Of a stretch of 64,000 bases of DNA, positions 1 to 9,115 are shown piece by piece (position 1 is the first letter of the stretch; every line of letters starts with the position of its first letter). Below the pieces are notes generated by a model, which searched no databases, was not told the origin of the DNA, and saw only the letters and a program-made list of their open reading frames with translations. Source of the stretch: Clusia tigrina (taxonomy: Eukaryota; Arthropoda; Insecta; Diptera; Clusiidae); the NCBI GenBank assembly GCA_920105625.2, contig OV050030.1:189095887-189159886 (forward strand). Direction: 5' to 3'. A program made the position numbers and the translations under genes.

Positions 1-538
1 CGGAACCCCTCCTGCCTGTTTCGAATGTATTCTTACTACCGTGGTTTAAAAGGTCTAACGATAATGGAGCTAGGCTTTCGAGCAGAATTCTTCCTCGCTG
101 ATCTGTGCGTGTAGTTCCCCATGCTGTGGACCAGGCGTTGAAGTCTCCTGCTACTACGACCGGACTTTTACCTCGCGCTTCTATCACCAAGGCCATCAAC
201 ATCCTCTCGAAGTCATCTAGAGTCATACTGGGGGGAGCATAGCATGAAAAAAAGTACACATTTTTTATTTTCGCCCATGTGAAACCATTTTCCGCCATTG
301 TCATCTTCTGCTGAATTGAGCTATCGTTACTTGCCCATATAGCAGCTTTGCCGTGGGCATCCTCCACCCAGTTGTGACAATTTAAATTTCGGTATTGTTC
401 ACACAATAGCCCCACGTCGAATTTTTGTTCGAACATAGTTTGGGTCAGGAGATCCTGGGCCGCCGCGCATCGGTTTAAGTTTAGTTGCACGATTCTTATT
501 GTCCGCAATCTTTCCTCGCCTTCTGATATACAGGACAT
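1..538 (-). CDS. R1-clade ORF2, N-terminal endonuclease part (cut by window edge)
   Basis: An uninterrupted frame starts at an ATG at 538 and runs off the left edge (about 179 residues). It begins with a short leader then VQLNLNRCAAAQDLL, the usual opening of R1-type APE endonucleases, followed by LLCEQYR and VVVAGDFNAWSTAWG, which carry the metal-binding Glu and the Asp/Asn of the exonuclease-endonuclease-phosphatase fold. In this family the domain nicks target DNA to prime reverse transcription; the reverse transcriptase itself would lie outside the window. The start overlaps the end of ORF1 by 43 bases in the -1 frame, as in copy 2 (61 bases there). No stop or frameshift is seen in the visible part. 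Confidence 0.8.
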   Translation of the reverse strand, partial: MSCISEGEERLRTIRIVQLNLNRCAAAQDLLTQTMFEQKFDVGLLCEQYRNLNCHNWVEDAHGKAAIWASNDSSIQQKMTMAENGFTWAKIKNVYFFSCYAPPSMTLDDFERMLMALVIEARGKSPVVVAGDFNAWSTAWGTTRTDQRGRILLESLAPLSLDLLNHGSKNTFETGRRGS

Positions 539-1308
539 TTGTAGCTGCCAGCTGCATGAGTGCCTTCGCATAGAGCGCACCTCTCTTTGCTTTTACATGT
601 TGCTGCTAGGTGGCCGTTTTCGCCGCACCTTCTACACATGTCTGTTTTGTCTATGGGTTCATTACAGTGATGCGCCAGATGACCGTAACAGCATCTGAAG
701 CAACGCTTAAGTGATACCGTCTCCCGAATCCTGCAATTTACCCATCCGATTTGTATATTACGCGCAGTCAGTAATTTTTTGGCATCATTTGCGGGAAGAT
801 CGATGTACGCTGTCTGCGTACCGTCATAGCACTTTCGCATATTGTTTATTGCCGAGACGTCCGGCCTACTGATGTTACCCTTTTCCTTCAAGGCGTCGCA
901 AATCTCCTCGGGGGTAGTAATCATATCCACATCTCTACATTGTATTCTGATGCAGTGCGTTTTTGCCACTATTTTTGCCGCATCTCTGAGAACTTCCTCC
1001 ACCGCCGCTTTATATTTTGCCGTCTTATTTTCGGGAGCACTCTTAAGCTTGATTACCAATACTCCTTTGTTACCCTCGTATATGCGCCTAACATCTCCCC
1101 CTAGCTCTTTCAACGCACTACTGGCTTTCACCGTTTTTAGGATGTCGGCGTATGACGATGCACCCGCTGCCGTAATTATAATGGCATCCGGTCTAGGTTT
1201 TATATCGTAGGCTTTAGCGTCTTGTTGCTTTTTCCTTGGTTTTTTTCCACCTTTGTCCACCGTTCCTTCTCTTGCGGTTTTGGGGCATCCTCTCCTGTTT
1301 GTGGGCAT
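496..1308 (-). CDS. R1-clade ORF1, C-terminal RNA-binding part
   Basis: This frame gives 270 residues and forms the C-terminal two thirds of ORF1, a Gag-like RNP protein that coats element RNA. From about residue 40 (PDAIIITAAG) it has an RRM-like region, including the FxDL-type block around DGTQTAYIDLP, then CCHC knuckles starting CFRCCYGHLAHHC and CRRCGENGHLAATC and a third near CALCEGTHAAGSYKC. The region aligns by eye with 25931-26623 of copy 2. The first 30 residues are probably not the real start: the N-terminal half of ORF1 lies in another frame at 1200-1820 and joins here near an A-run at 1240-1246. It ends with TAA at 496 inside the start of ORF2. Confidence 0.75.
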   Translation of the reverse strand: MPTNRRGCPKTAREGTVDKGGKKPRKKQQDAKAYDIKPRPDAIIITAAGASSYADILKTVKASSALKELGGDVRRIYEGNKGVLVIKLKSAPENKTAKYKAAVEEVLRDAAKIVAKTHCIRIQCRDVDMITTPEEICDALKEKGNISRPDVSAINNMRKCYDGTQTAYIDLPANDAKKLLTARNIQIGWVNCRIRETVSLKRCFRCCYGHLAHHCNEPIDKTDMCRRCGENGHLAATCKSKERCALCEGTHAAGSYKCPVYQKARKDCGQ

Positions 1309-1820
1309 TGCACCTGCGTGACCACCTCTTTCCTGGCTGGTACCTTGGGACAGACGACCTGCGCAAGTGGAATTTCAACTGCCGCGCTAAGATCATTATT
1401 TGCTCGCACTCTTTTCACGGGCCCCGTTGTTCCATCGCAGTTCATTATTGTTTTCTCTGTCGGACTGGCGTTGGCCCTTCGCCTCTTCCCAGATCCCGTG
1501 TTCACTCCGACTTTGATCGTGCTCGGCTGTGGAGCGTTTTGAATGGTGCGCATGCTCTTTAATTGCATCTCGATCTCGACGTGTTTTGCCTTCATAACCG
1601 CTGCTAGTCGTTTTACCTCATTATGCACATTTGGCTTAATCTTGCAAAACTGCAGTAAATCATTTATGGCCTTCCCCAGAGCTGTCATTTGAGCATTGAG
1701 GGGTGTTACCGCAACTTCTGTTCGTTCCTTTGTTGCTCCAGTGTCCAGAGTGGATATAGGCGGAGTTGATACTGCCAGGGCACCTGGTAGTTTTTCGTCC
1801 GTTTTTTCCACTGTCTTCAT
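1200..1820 (-). CDS. R1-clade ORF1, N-terminal part
   Basis: This 206-residue frame starts at ATG 1820 and supplies the low-complexity N terminus of ORF1. A helical, charged stretch (about residues 35-85) is compatible with multimerisation, followed by a basic, Lys/Arg-rich linker. It overlaps the C-terminal frame and switches to it by -1 at a heptamer A AAA AAC (plus-strand T-run 1240-1246) read in phase with the frame. The last residues after the switch are out-of-frame. Whether the switch is real recoding or a one-base decay indel cannot be told from one copy. No known domain is recognised apart from the expected ORF1 position. Confidence 0.6.
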   Translation of the reverse strand: MKTVEKTDEKLPGALAVSTPPISTLDTGATKERTEVAVTPLNAQMTALGKAINDLLQFCKIKPNVHNEVKRLAAVMKAKHVEIEMQLKSMRTIQNAPQPSTIKVGVNTGSGKRRRANASPTEKTIMNCDGTTGPVKRVRANNDLSAAVEIPLAQVVCPKVPARKEVVTQVQCPQTGEDAPKPQEKERWTKVEKNQGKSNKTLKPTI

Positions 1821-2806
1821 TTTGCACCCCTCCTGTTGGCTACAATTTGTAGTGGCAAGGGAGCCCGTGTAGAGAGATACTGGTGTCCCAATTATGTCAC
1901 TGTGTGTACTTTGAGCATCGCCTGTTACATTATTTTCATTTTGTCCACCTGATACGCCGTATGCTGACAGTACTTTGCCGTGTGGCGGTGATCTTTCGAT
2001 GAGAGAGCTTCTATTGAAGATATCCGCTATTTATAGTTTTTTGGTTTGTTTGCTTGTCCATGTAATATGGGCCCAAACTCACAACCGCTGTCTCCTCTCG
2101 TGCAAGTAGTTTCCGTAAGTCCCATGGTTATCTATGAATTCAGGGATGCCATGCGGGGGTTGACATTGTCCCTTATGGGGAACAGTGTTCAGGGCCAGAC
2201 TTCGAGCCGGAACTAATGGGGAGTTATCTCAACCCAACCTAAGTGGCCACGGCTGTGGCTACGAGCTTCGAACGTATTGTGAGACCTGCCAGGTTTTAAA
2301 AGGACGGAAGAAGTAGCGAATCTTTCTGGAAGTCATTTCAGCAAGATTTCACTCCGCCTACTGAGGTAACAGGGATCCACTACTCCAGCCCAGTGTCGTC
2401 TGCTTCCTTTCCAGTATACCATAATCAGAATCTTACTGGATTCAATCCTGATAGCCCCAAGGCCGGCATTCGTGCTTTAAACAGCCGCTCCTAACATGGA
2501 GAACAGACGCTAACCAGTGAAACCACTCATTTTGTGTCCGTTGCTCCTGGATTTTTAAGTTCACAATGCGAGTGCAAAGTGAAGGGGACACATACTTCAA
2601 AAGAGGCGGTGTCAACTCGCCACTGTCACGGGAATTTCAACGGACTTGCTAGCTTTTTTACCGCGTCCTCAGATTCCCGCCGCTCCTCGTCGGGGATTGC
2701 TTATTTGTCAGAGACTTATTCACAACTAACCTGCTACTACAGGACTTTCGGCTATCCGCGACCTGCCGACCCCTCCGGTAGCTTAGAGCCCAGCTATCGT
2801 GTCTGA
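1821..2806 (-). promoter_or_regulatory. 5' leader of R1-clade copy 1
   Basis: About 1 kb without a coding frame precedes ORF1. Between 2115 and 2427 several blocks match, in order, the leader of copy 2 at 24731-25060: for example TGATTATGGYATACYGG, AGTGAAATCTT, GGCAGGTCTCA and the block before GCATGGC.TCCCTG. Non-LTR elements carry an internal promoter in this region, so conservation between two otherwise diverged elements fits a regulatory role. 2430-2806 shows no clear match to copy 2 and may be family-specific leader. Confidence 0.5.
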
Positions 2807-3265
2807 TCGGGTTTTACTACTCGAAAGTAACAGCAAAACAGAACATGTCCGGACGGTGATGGTAGGCGTAATCATCTGTATGTGAGTACCATCTACTGCT
2901 CCAATAGTTCCCGGGATGCCGTATTTTTGGTAAAAATACCTCTTTGCCTCATTTTCCTCCTGTTGTGTCATTTGAAACACTATATGCGTCGCACAGAGAG
3001 TTTTTTCAATAGCGCGGCACACCTCATTTAGACAAGTGGACATCGTTTGCTGCGCCAAGCCTACATATTGGTCTTGTCCAATTTGGTGCTGGTAACCACC
3101 CTGGACTAGTATTTTAAGCACCGCTGACAGATTAACCACTGCTGGAATAGAGACGGATCTCTGGCCGGCTCTTAATTCTGGCGTTATCACATTCAAAACG
3201 TATATAAACGCTTCTTTGCTCAGACGAAAATTTTCAACAAAGCTGCAATTTTGAATATTAGCCAA
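2807..3265 (-). pseudogene. PIF/Harbinger transposase fragment (HARBI1-like nuclease)
   Basis: About 150 residues of the DDE nuclease are readable: an N-terminal helical part (NFRLSKEAFIYVLN), a middle HTH-like part (LSAVLKILVQGGYQHQIGQ), and the first catalytic block GIPGTIGAVDGTHIQ, whose Asp is the first acidic catalytic residue of PIF/Harbinger nucleases. The reading is lost soon after ITPT, and the remaining catalytic residues are absent because the R1-clade element follows. The nominal last 25 residues are chimeric with R1 leader. Upstream of 3265 a GTAAG-like donor reading suggests an intron boundary, but this is weak. The family normally has about 350-450 residues, so this is a 5' third only. 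Confidence 0.7.
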
Positions 3266-3388
3266 ATCTTCAATCCCAATATGTTTTCTTACCTTTTGTC
3301 ACTGCGACTCATAACATCGGGAATGTGTTACAATTTCATCATAATAGGGTTATTTATTTTTGCTGCATTCTTTATATATTTAATGTAT

Positions 3389-4033
3389 TGAAACGTGATA
3401 GCTCAGTGAAAAGGGATTGCATACTTTTAGGATCCCATCTGGAGAATGAGTGCCCCCTGTGAGTCAAGATGCGAACTATTCGAATAAAAGCTTATTCAAG
3501 AACCATCCGTCGGTAATATCAAAAAGAATATTCTCGACTTCTGTCGAAGTGGATAGAAGCTTCTAGAAAATACGAGAATAGCGTAGAATTTTCGACTCCA
3601 ACCATTCGAAAACTATAAAAGCGACAAGACTGTTCAAAGTCGAATACAGTAGATCAGAGATCGTAAAAGTGTATACATCAGGCATTTTAATCTAAGCAGC
3701 AGTATTTGTAATTTTGCAAAGTGATGAAATTCATTATTAAATAAAGTGATGAAATTACTTATTAAATAAAGTGACTAATGGTTTGTGAAATAAAGTGCAA
3801 ATAATAACTAAGTAAACTTTAAGCCTAATATTAAATGTGTAAATAACAATAATTAAATAAAGCTAATTATTTTAATTTAACCAGCGATTGTTTGATTACT
3901 ACACAATCCAGCGGTACGAGTCTGAGTACAGATAGTTAGAGAAATTGTCAGGAGGGCAATTTTGTAACAGAGTAAATTGTCCGGAGGGCAATTTTGTAAC
4001 AGAGTAAATTGTCAAGAGGGCAATTTCGTAACA
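3389..4033 (+). repeat. 5' LTR of gypsy element A
   Basis: The LTR starts TG and ends CA (645 bp). Several AATAAA-like signals lie in its second half (AATAAAGTG repeated near 3739-3798). The last about 95 bp are three tandem units of 31-32 bp, each ending in GTAACA, so the integrase-recognised terminus is present three times. It matches the 3' LTR except for three substitutions and one 5-bp gap near 3433. Confidence 0.92.
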
Positions 4034-4035
4034 AT

Positions 4036-4052
4036 TGGTGTCAGAAGTGGGA
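4036..4052 (+). other. Primer binding site of gypsy element A
   Basis: TGGTGTCAGAAGTGGGA begins two bases after the LTR; it is the complement expected for a tRNA 3' end finishing in CCA. From memory it fits tRNA-Leu-type primers used by some insect Ty3/gypsy groups; this assignment was not checked. Confidence 0.75.
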
Positions 4053-4072
4053 TTGTGTATCTGTAATAAACA

Positions 4073-4912
4073 ATGGTTACATTCGAAAAACTGAGATTGG
4101 AGCAGCTCAAGAAGGAGCTTGAGCGCTTAAATTTGCAAACACAAGGGCTTAAAGCGGAGCTGCAGGTGCGATTAAGAAGCGCTTTAGAGGAGCAGGGTAT
4201 AGATGTCGATGAGCATGAATTCCAATGTGAAGCGCCAACGACATCTCGACACGAAGAAACACCGCAAGAAACTAACACGGGTAACTTTGACATGAGTGCA
4301 CTTATCGGGCTAACACAGATGCAGTTACAACAAAATTCTCAAGCAACTGAAGAGAGGATCCAACAGCAGTTACAACAAAACGCTCTGGCAGCCGAAGAGA
4401 GGATGCAGCAGCGAGATGAAAAGATGCAGCAGCGAGATGAAAAGATGCAGCAACAATTACAACAAAATGCTCAAACCGTCGAAAAGAGTGTTGCATCCGT
4501 CAAAGAGGACGTAGAAAAGAGTGCTGAATCGCTCAAACAAGCAGTCAAAGAGGATGTCAAAGAACAGTTACAGCAGAGTGAAATACGACTTACTCAACTA
4601 GTAGAAAAGAACTCACAGCAGATGAAAGAAATGTCCGAGATGGTAGACAGGAAGGTTTGTGAAATTGAGACACGGCAAGAATCGTTCGAAAAATCTTTAG
4701 TACAAAGGCAGAATGAATTTAAGCAACAAATAGAGCAAAGAATTCACCTACTACAGGAAGGTGCATTGCCTGTGCCAGCTTTATCCTCAATAAAACTGAA
4801 GTTATTTATCCTACCTATGATGGAACCACCACATTTAGTGTCTTCAGAATGCAGTTTGAGACTACCGCTAGCACAAATGGTTGGAGTGCTCGCGAAAAAG
4901 TGGCTGCATTAA
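4073..4912 (+). pseudogene. gag of gypsy element A, N-terminal frame
   Basis: This frame starts at ATG 4073, 20 bases after the primer site. Residues 3-40 have the SAP-like pattern LRLEQLKKELERLNLQTQG then KAELQVRL, a two-helix motif that binds AT-rich DNA in other proteins. Residues about 75-230 are a long Gln/Glu-rich coiled coil with repeated MQQRDEK blocks. The frame is lost near 4800, where comparison with the sister copy at 41582 shows a net loss of about four bases; the last 35 residues after that are out-of-frame. Gag would form the particle shell. The continuation is in the frame of 4849-5493. Confidence 0.8.
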
Positions 4913-5493
4913 CCGTTTCATTGAAAGGTGCTGCCGCTGATGTGCTTCAAACTATCTCAGAAAGTGAGCGAGACTGCTATGAAAGCTTAATGAATGCCGT
5001 TCAGCGCAAGTATGGTAGTGAACACCGGAAGCAGATGTACCAAGTAGAGCTACGAACACGTGTACAGAAGAGTGGTGAGTCTCTACAACAGTTTGCGGCG
5101 GAAGTGGAACGGTTGGCTCATCTTGCCTACCCAGGAGAGATCACTGAGAGGTGTATGATGGACACCTTTGTATATTGCATTCGCGATGCGGAGATAAAGC
5201 GTTCTGCAATAACTAATCCGAAAGCTACATATATGGAGACAGTAGCTAGCGCTTTAACTTCAGAGACAGCAGCCTTGGTGTGCCAGCCAGTATACAGAGC
5301 CCGTCAGGTACAAGTCGAAAGCGGCCAAAGTTTCACGGGCAAATGCTTCACCTGCGGAGAGGTCGGACACATGGCCCGTAATTGCCAATCGAGATGGAAC
5401 CGTTCTAGATCACGCTCACCGGGAAGACCTCCAAAGCAAGTCAGATTCCAAAATAGGGAATCAGAAAATGATGAAAAGTCGTCGACAAACTAG
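4849..5493 (+). pseudogene. gag of gypsy element A, C-terminal frame (capsid and zinc knuckle)
   Basis: The second half of gag, in another frame from the N-terminal half because of the small deletion near 4800. Residues about 5-130 read as a Ty3/gypsy capsid (AREKVAALTVSLKGAAADVL, later LQQFAAEVERLAHLAYP), followed by one CCHC knuckle CFTCGEVGHMARNC at about residues 165-178 and an Arg/Ser tail. The listed ATG is internal; the real frame extends upstream to about 4800. Gag ends at TAG 5491 and pol begins 70 bases later in a different frame, so pol expression needs a mechanism not obvious from the sequence. Confidence 0.8.
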
Positions 5494-5561
5494 ATGGAGT
5501 CAGTCTCGAGGGGCTTGATCTGACTCCCACAACATGTAGCCCCAGAATCTTCGTTTCTCAG

Positions 5562-8500
5562 ATGGCACGGAAAATCAACAGCCTAACTGTCGACAGCGTA
5601 GTAAATGGAAGAAAAATCGTGGTAACATTGGATACGGGTGCATCACATTCCATAATTAGAAGGGATCTCGTTCGGGGAATCGAGCCGCTTCAGGGAATAA
5701 GTTTGCGTACGGCAACTGGAGATGATGCACCGGTACTTGGAAAAGTTACACGGAAAATCACTATCGGTACCACAACAGTGAAGCACGAGTTTGTAGTTGC
5801 GGATATTTTGGACGAATTAATCTTAGGTGTGGATTTTATGATTCGGAATGGATTCACCCTAGATTTGAAATGCCGAACGTTGAAGTATGCGAACACCGAA
5901 ATACCGTTATCCGTTGGTGAGGATAAGTATGGAGGTATCCGACAAGCCATTGTATCGCGGCGGACAAAAATCCCAGCAAAGTCAGAGGCAGTCATATGGG
6001 CCAAAATGGACGGAGATGTGGAGAAGAACAAGTTGTGGGTTGTGGAAACGGATGAAAAATTTGTACTGGATGACATCATCATTGGAAAAACCCTCGTAGA
6101 AGAACAGCAGAACAGAATAGTGCCAGTAAAAGTGGTCAATCTTGCAAATTCCACTAAAACCATAGAGAAAGGACAGATAATTGGAAATTGCCGGGCAATT
6201 TCGGCAATTGTAAACTGTGAAAGCCAGCCGCGAGACACAAAAATGAAGATACCAGCTGATAAAAAGGTACTCGACGATCTTACGAAAGAATGTAGCAAAG
6301 ACTTATCCACAGAGCAGAGGAGGACTGCCAGCCAACTTTTGGCAAGACATTGGTCAGTATTTGCTGAAAAGGGTAAAAACGAAGGCAGAACAAAGATGGT
6401 GAAACACACAATCAACACTGGTGATGCCAAACCCATTCGTCAAGCGTCAAGAAGAGTACCTCTGGCAAAGAGAGAAGAGGTGAATGTATTGCTGAAGGAA
6501 ATGCATCAGAACAACGTCATAGAGCCATCAGCGAGCCCCTGGAGTTCTCCAGTGGTATTAGTCAAGAAGAAGGATGGCTCCACACGTTTCTGTGTAGATT
6601 ATCGTAAATTAAATGAGGTAACGAAGAAAGATAGTTATCCATTACCTCGAATCGACGATACGTTGGACACACTTTCTGGTTCAAATTGGTTCTCAACGCT
6701 GGATTTACAAAGCGGATATTGGCGAGTGGCAGTAGACGAACAAGACAAGGAAAAGACAGCATTCAGTGCCGGTGATGGACTATGGCAATTTTTGGTGATG
6801 CCATTCGGACTGTGTAATGCTCCAGCTACATTTGAACGCTTAATGGAACATGTGCTAAAGGGTCTTCACTGGAAAACGTGTCTGGTGTACTTAGATGACA
6901 TCATCGTTATGGGAAAGGACTTCGAGGACCACTTGAAGAATTTGGAAGAAGTATTGATGCGATTAGGAGCTTCAGGGTTGAAGCTGAGCGCAAAGAAATG
7001 CTCGTTCTTCAAGAAAGAAGTCAAGTACCTTGGACATAAAGTCACACCTGAAGGAGTACACACAGATCCAGATAAGATAGACTCAGTAAGGGAGTGGCCA
7101 AGACCAACTAGTTTGCATGAGCTACGCAGCTTCTTGGGTCTTTGCACCTATTACAGACGCTTTGTTCCAGGCTTTGCGGACGTGGCTGGTAGTCTGCATG
7201 CATTAACGAGGAAAAATTGTCCTTTTGAATGGAAAAGCGAACAGGAGAAGGCATTCAACAGATTGAAAGAGCTATTGTGTACAGCTCCGATCCTTGCGTA
7301 TCCAATACCTGGCGAAAAATTTATTTTGGATACAGATGCAAGTGGATTCGGGATTGGAGGTGTCCTGTCGCAAGTTATTGATGGACATGAAAGAGTAATA
7401 GCCTACTTCAGTAAGATCTTATCAAAGCCAGAGCGAAATTACTGTGTAACACGGAGAGAACTTTTGGCGGTTATGCAGTGGGTGAAGCACTTTAACAAGT
7501 ACCTGTATGGACAAAAGTTCTTGTTGAGAACGGATCACGCTGCTCTGCGCTGGCTATTACAGTTCAAAAATCCCGAAGGTCAGGTTGCGAGATGGATTGA
7601 GAGACTCCAAAGCTACGATTTCACAATAGAACATCGCAGAGGCGGAAACCACGGGAATGCTGATGCACTATCACGACGTCCTTGCAGTATGGAATGTAAG
7701 CACTGTTCTAAAGCTGAAGGGAAAGAAGGAGTAGTCGATGTGCGCTTAATGGCTGTTTTACCAGACGATGAATGGACAGCGGAAAAGATAAAAGAAGAAC
7801 AACGAAATGACCCAGATTTGGCAAAAATCGTATCAAGTAAGAATGAAGGAAAACGGCCTGATTGGAACGAAATCTCGACTGAAAACCCCATAACTAAAGC
7901 ATATTGGGCTCAATGGAATAGCTTAAAGCTGCAAGATGGATGCCTATTCCGCCTGTGGGAGAGCGAAGATGGAAAAACCTCGAAGAACTTGATTGTGGTA
8001 CCCAAGGCAAGAATAAGCGAAATTCTCAAGGAATACCATAGTGGGCCAAGCGGAGGGCATTTGGGAATAACAAAAACAGTCGAGAAAATTAAAACACGAT
8101 TTTATTGGGTTGGTTGCCAGCAATCGGTAGTTCACTGGATTAGTGCTTGTGAAAAGTGTACAGCTGCCAAGGGACCGAGCCGTCGCAGCCAGGGGAAGAT
8201 GCATTTATACAACGTGGGAGCGCCATTTGAGCGTATTGCAATGGACATAGCAGGTCCGTTTCCAATTAGTGATTCCGGCAACAAATATGTTCTCGTCGTA
8301 ATCGACTATTTTAGTAAATGGCCAGAAGTATACCCCATTCCCGATCAAGAAGCTAAGACCGTTGCAGATGCATTTATCAATAATTGGGTCTGCAGATTCG
8401 GAGCTCCCCTCGAGTTGCACTCGGATCAAGGCAGAAATTTCGAGTCAACAATATTCAGGGAAATGAGTGAATTGATGGGCGTACGCAAAACTCGTACAAC

Positions 8501-9104
8501 CCCTTTGCACCCACAATCCGATGGAATGGTTGAAAGATTTAATCGTACGCTTGAGGAACACCTAAGAAAAGTCGTGGACAGAAACCAGAAAAATTGGGAC
8601 CAACACATACCCCTCTTCTTAATGGCATACCGATCGGCAACTCACGATACAACATCTACAACACCAGCTAAGGCTATTTTCGGTTGTGACATAAGATTGC
8701 CTGCAGATCTGAAATTCGGTGCCTACTTATCTACGGAAGTTTCATGTAGCAGTTATGTAGCTGACAAACGAAGACAGCTGAATGAAATTCATGGAACCAT
8801 CAGAAAACGCACACAACTGATGAGTGATAAAATGAAAGCCAGATATGATCTACGAGCAAACTCCAAGGGATTTCAGGAAGGGCAGCTAGTTATGCTTCAT
8901 AATCCGCAAAGGAAAAAGGGATTATCGCCAAAACTGCAAACACACTGGGAAGGCCCTTATAAGGTGATAAAGCGGCTCAACGATGTAGTATACCGCATCC
9001 AGTTGGCGAGAAATGCCAGGAGCAAAATGAAAGTCGTTCATTTAAAGAGGTTATCTCCTTATAAAGGTTGCAGTACTATCCTTGTTCGGGACGAACAAGT
9101 TTAA
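5562..9104 (+). CDS. pol polyprotein of gypsy element A (PR-RT-RH-IN)
   Basis: An intact 1180-residue frame. Aspartic protease: LDTGASHSII near residue 24. Reverse transcriptase: LDLQSGYW, FGLCNAPATFERLM and the catalytic LVYLDDIIVMG near residue 443. RNase H: DTDASGFGIGG near 590 and RTDHAALRWLL. Integrase: HHCC zinc site (HSGPSGGHLG ... CEKCTAAKG) from about 825, then MDIAGPFP, HSDQGRNFES and the Glu in DGMVERFN as the D,D-35-E triad, and a C-terminal GPY module (HWEGPYKVIKRL) near 1125. It has no chromodomain. All catalytic residues that I checked are present. It ends 11 bases before the 3' LTR. The start is the first ATG in frame and could be longer if translated as a fusion. Confidence 0.93.
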   Translation: MARKINSLTVDSVVNGRKIVVTLDTGASHSIIRRDLVRGIEPLQGISLRTATGDDAPVLGKVTRKITIGTTTVKHEFVVADILDELILGVDFMIRNGFTLDLKCRTLKYANTEIPLSVGEDKYGGIRQAIVSRRTKIPAKSEAVIWAKMDGDVEKNKLWVVETDEKFVLDDIIIGKTLVEEQQNRIVPVKVVNLANSTKTIEKGQIIGNCRAISAIVNCESQPRDTKMKIPADKKVLDDLTKECSKDLSTEQRRTASQLLARHWSVFAEKGKNEGRTKMVKHTINTGDAKPIRQASRRVPLAKREEVNVLLKEMHQNNVIEPSASPWSSPVVLVKKKDGSTRFCVDYRKLNEVTKKDSYPLPRIDDTLDTLSGSNWFSTLDLQSGYWRVAVDEQDKEKTAFSAGDGLWQFLVMPFGLCNAPATFERLMEHVLKGLHWKTCLVYLDDIIVMGKDFEDHLKNLEEVLMRLGASGLKLSAKKCSFFKKEVKYLGHKVTPEGVHTDPDKIDSVREWPRPTSLHELRSFLGLCTYYRRFVPGFADVAGSLHALTRKNCPFEWKSEQEKAFNRLKELLCTAPILAYPIPGEKFILDTDASGFGIGGVLSQVIDGHERVIAYFSKILSKPERNYCVTRRELLAVMQWVKHFNKYLYGQKFLLRTDHAALRWLLQFKNPEGQVARWIERLQSYDFTIEHRRGGNHGNADALSRRPCSMECKHCSKAEGKEGVVDVRLMAVLPDDEWTAEKIKEEQRNDPDLAKIVSSKNEGKRPDWNEISTENPITKAYWAQWNSLKLQDGCLFRLWESEDGKTSKNLIVVPKARISEILKEYHSGPSGGHLGITKTVEKIKTRFYWVGCQQSVVHWISACEKCTAAKGPSRRSQGKMHLYNVGAPFERIAMDIAGPFPISDSGNKYVLVVIDYFSKWPEVYPIPDQEAKTVADAFINNWVCRFGAPLELHSDQGRNFESTIFREMSELMGVRKTRTTPLHPQSDGMVERFNRTLEEHLRKVVDRNQKNWDQHIPLFLMAYRSATHDTTSTTPAKAIFGCDIRLPADLKFGAYLSTEVSCSSYVADKRRQLNEIHGTIRKRTQLMSDKMKARYDLRANSKGFQEGQLVMLHNPQRKKGLSPKLQTHWEGPYKVIKRLNDVVYRIQLARNARSKMKVVHLKRLSPYKGCSTILVRDEQV

Positions 9105-9115
9105 GCGGAGGGCAG
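9103..9115 (+). other. Polypurine tract of gypsy element A
   Basis: AAGCGGAGGGCAG directly precedes the TG of the 3' LTR and would prime plus-strand DNA synthesis. It lies just after the pol stop codon. Confidence 0.7.

Larger units (their letters stand above)
1..2806 (-). mobile_element. R1-clade non-LTR retrotransposon, 5' half (copy 1)
   Basis: Read on the minus strand, this stretch runs 5' leader, ORF1 (zinc-knuckle protein, in two frames), then the endonuclease start of ORF2, which leaves the window at base 1. The order, the short ORF1/ORF2 overlap and the ORF1 fold before three knuckles match the R1 clade, and the same layout is seen in copy 2 at 24.3-29.7 kb. The leader between about 2115 and 2427 is recognisably related to that of copy 2. 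The 5' boundary near 2806 is where Harbinger transposase coding begins; the exact base is uncertain by some tens of bases. Confidence 0.8.

Noticed and set aside
5690..6436. 248-residue minus-strand frame inside gypsy A pol
   Set aside because: It is a shadow of the intact pol frame on the plus strand.
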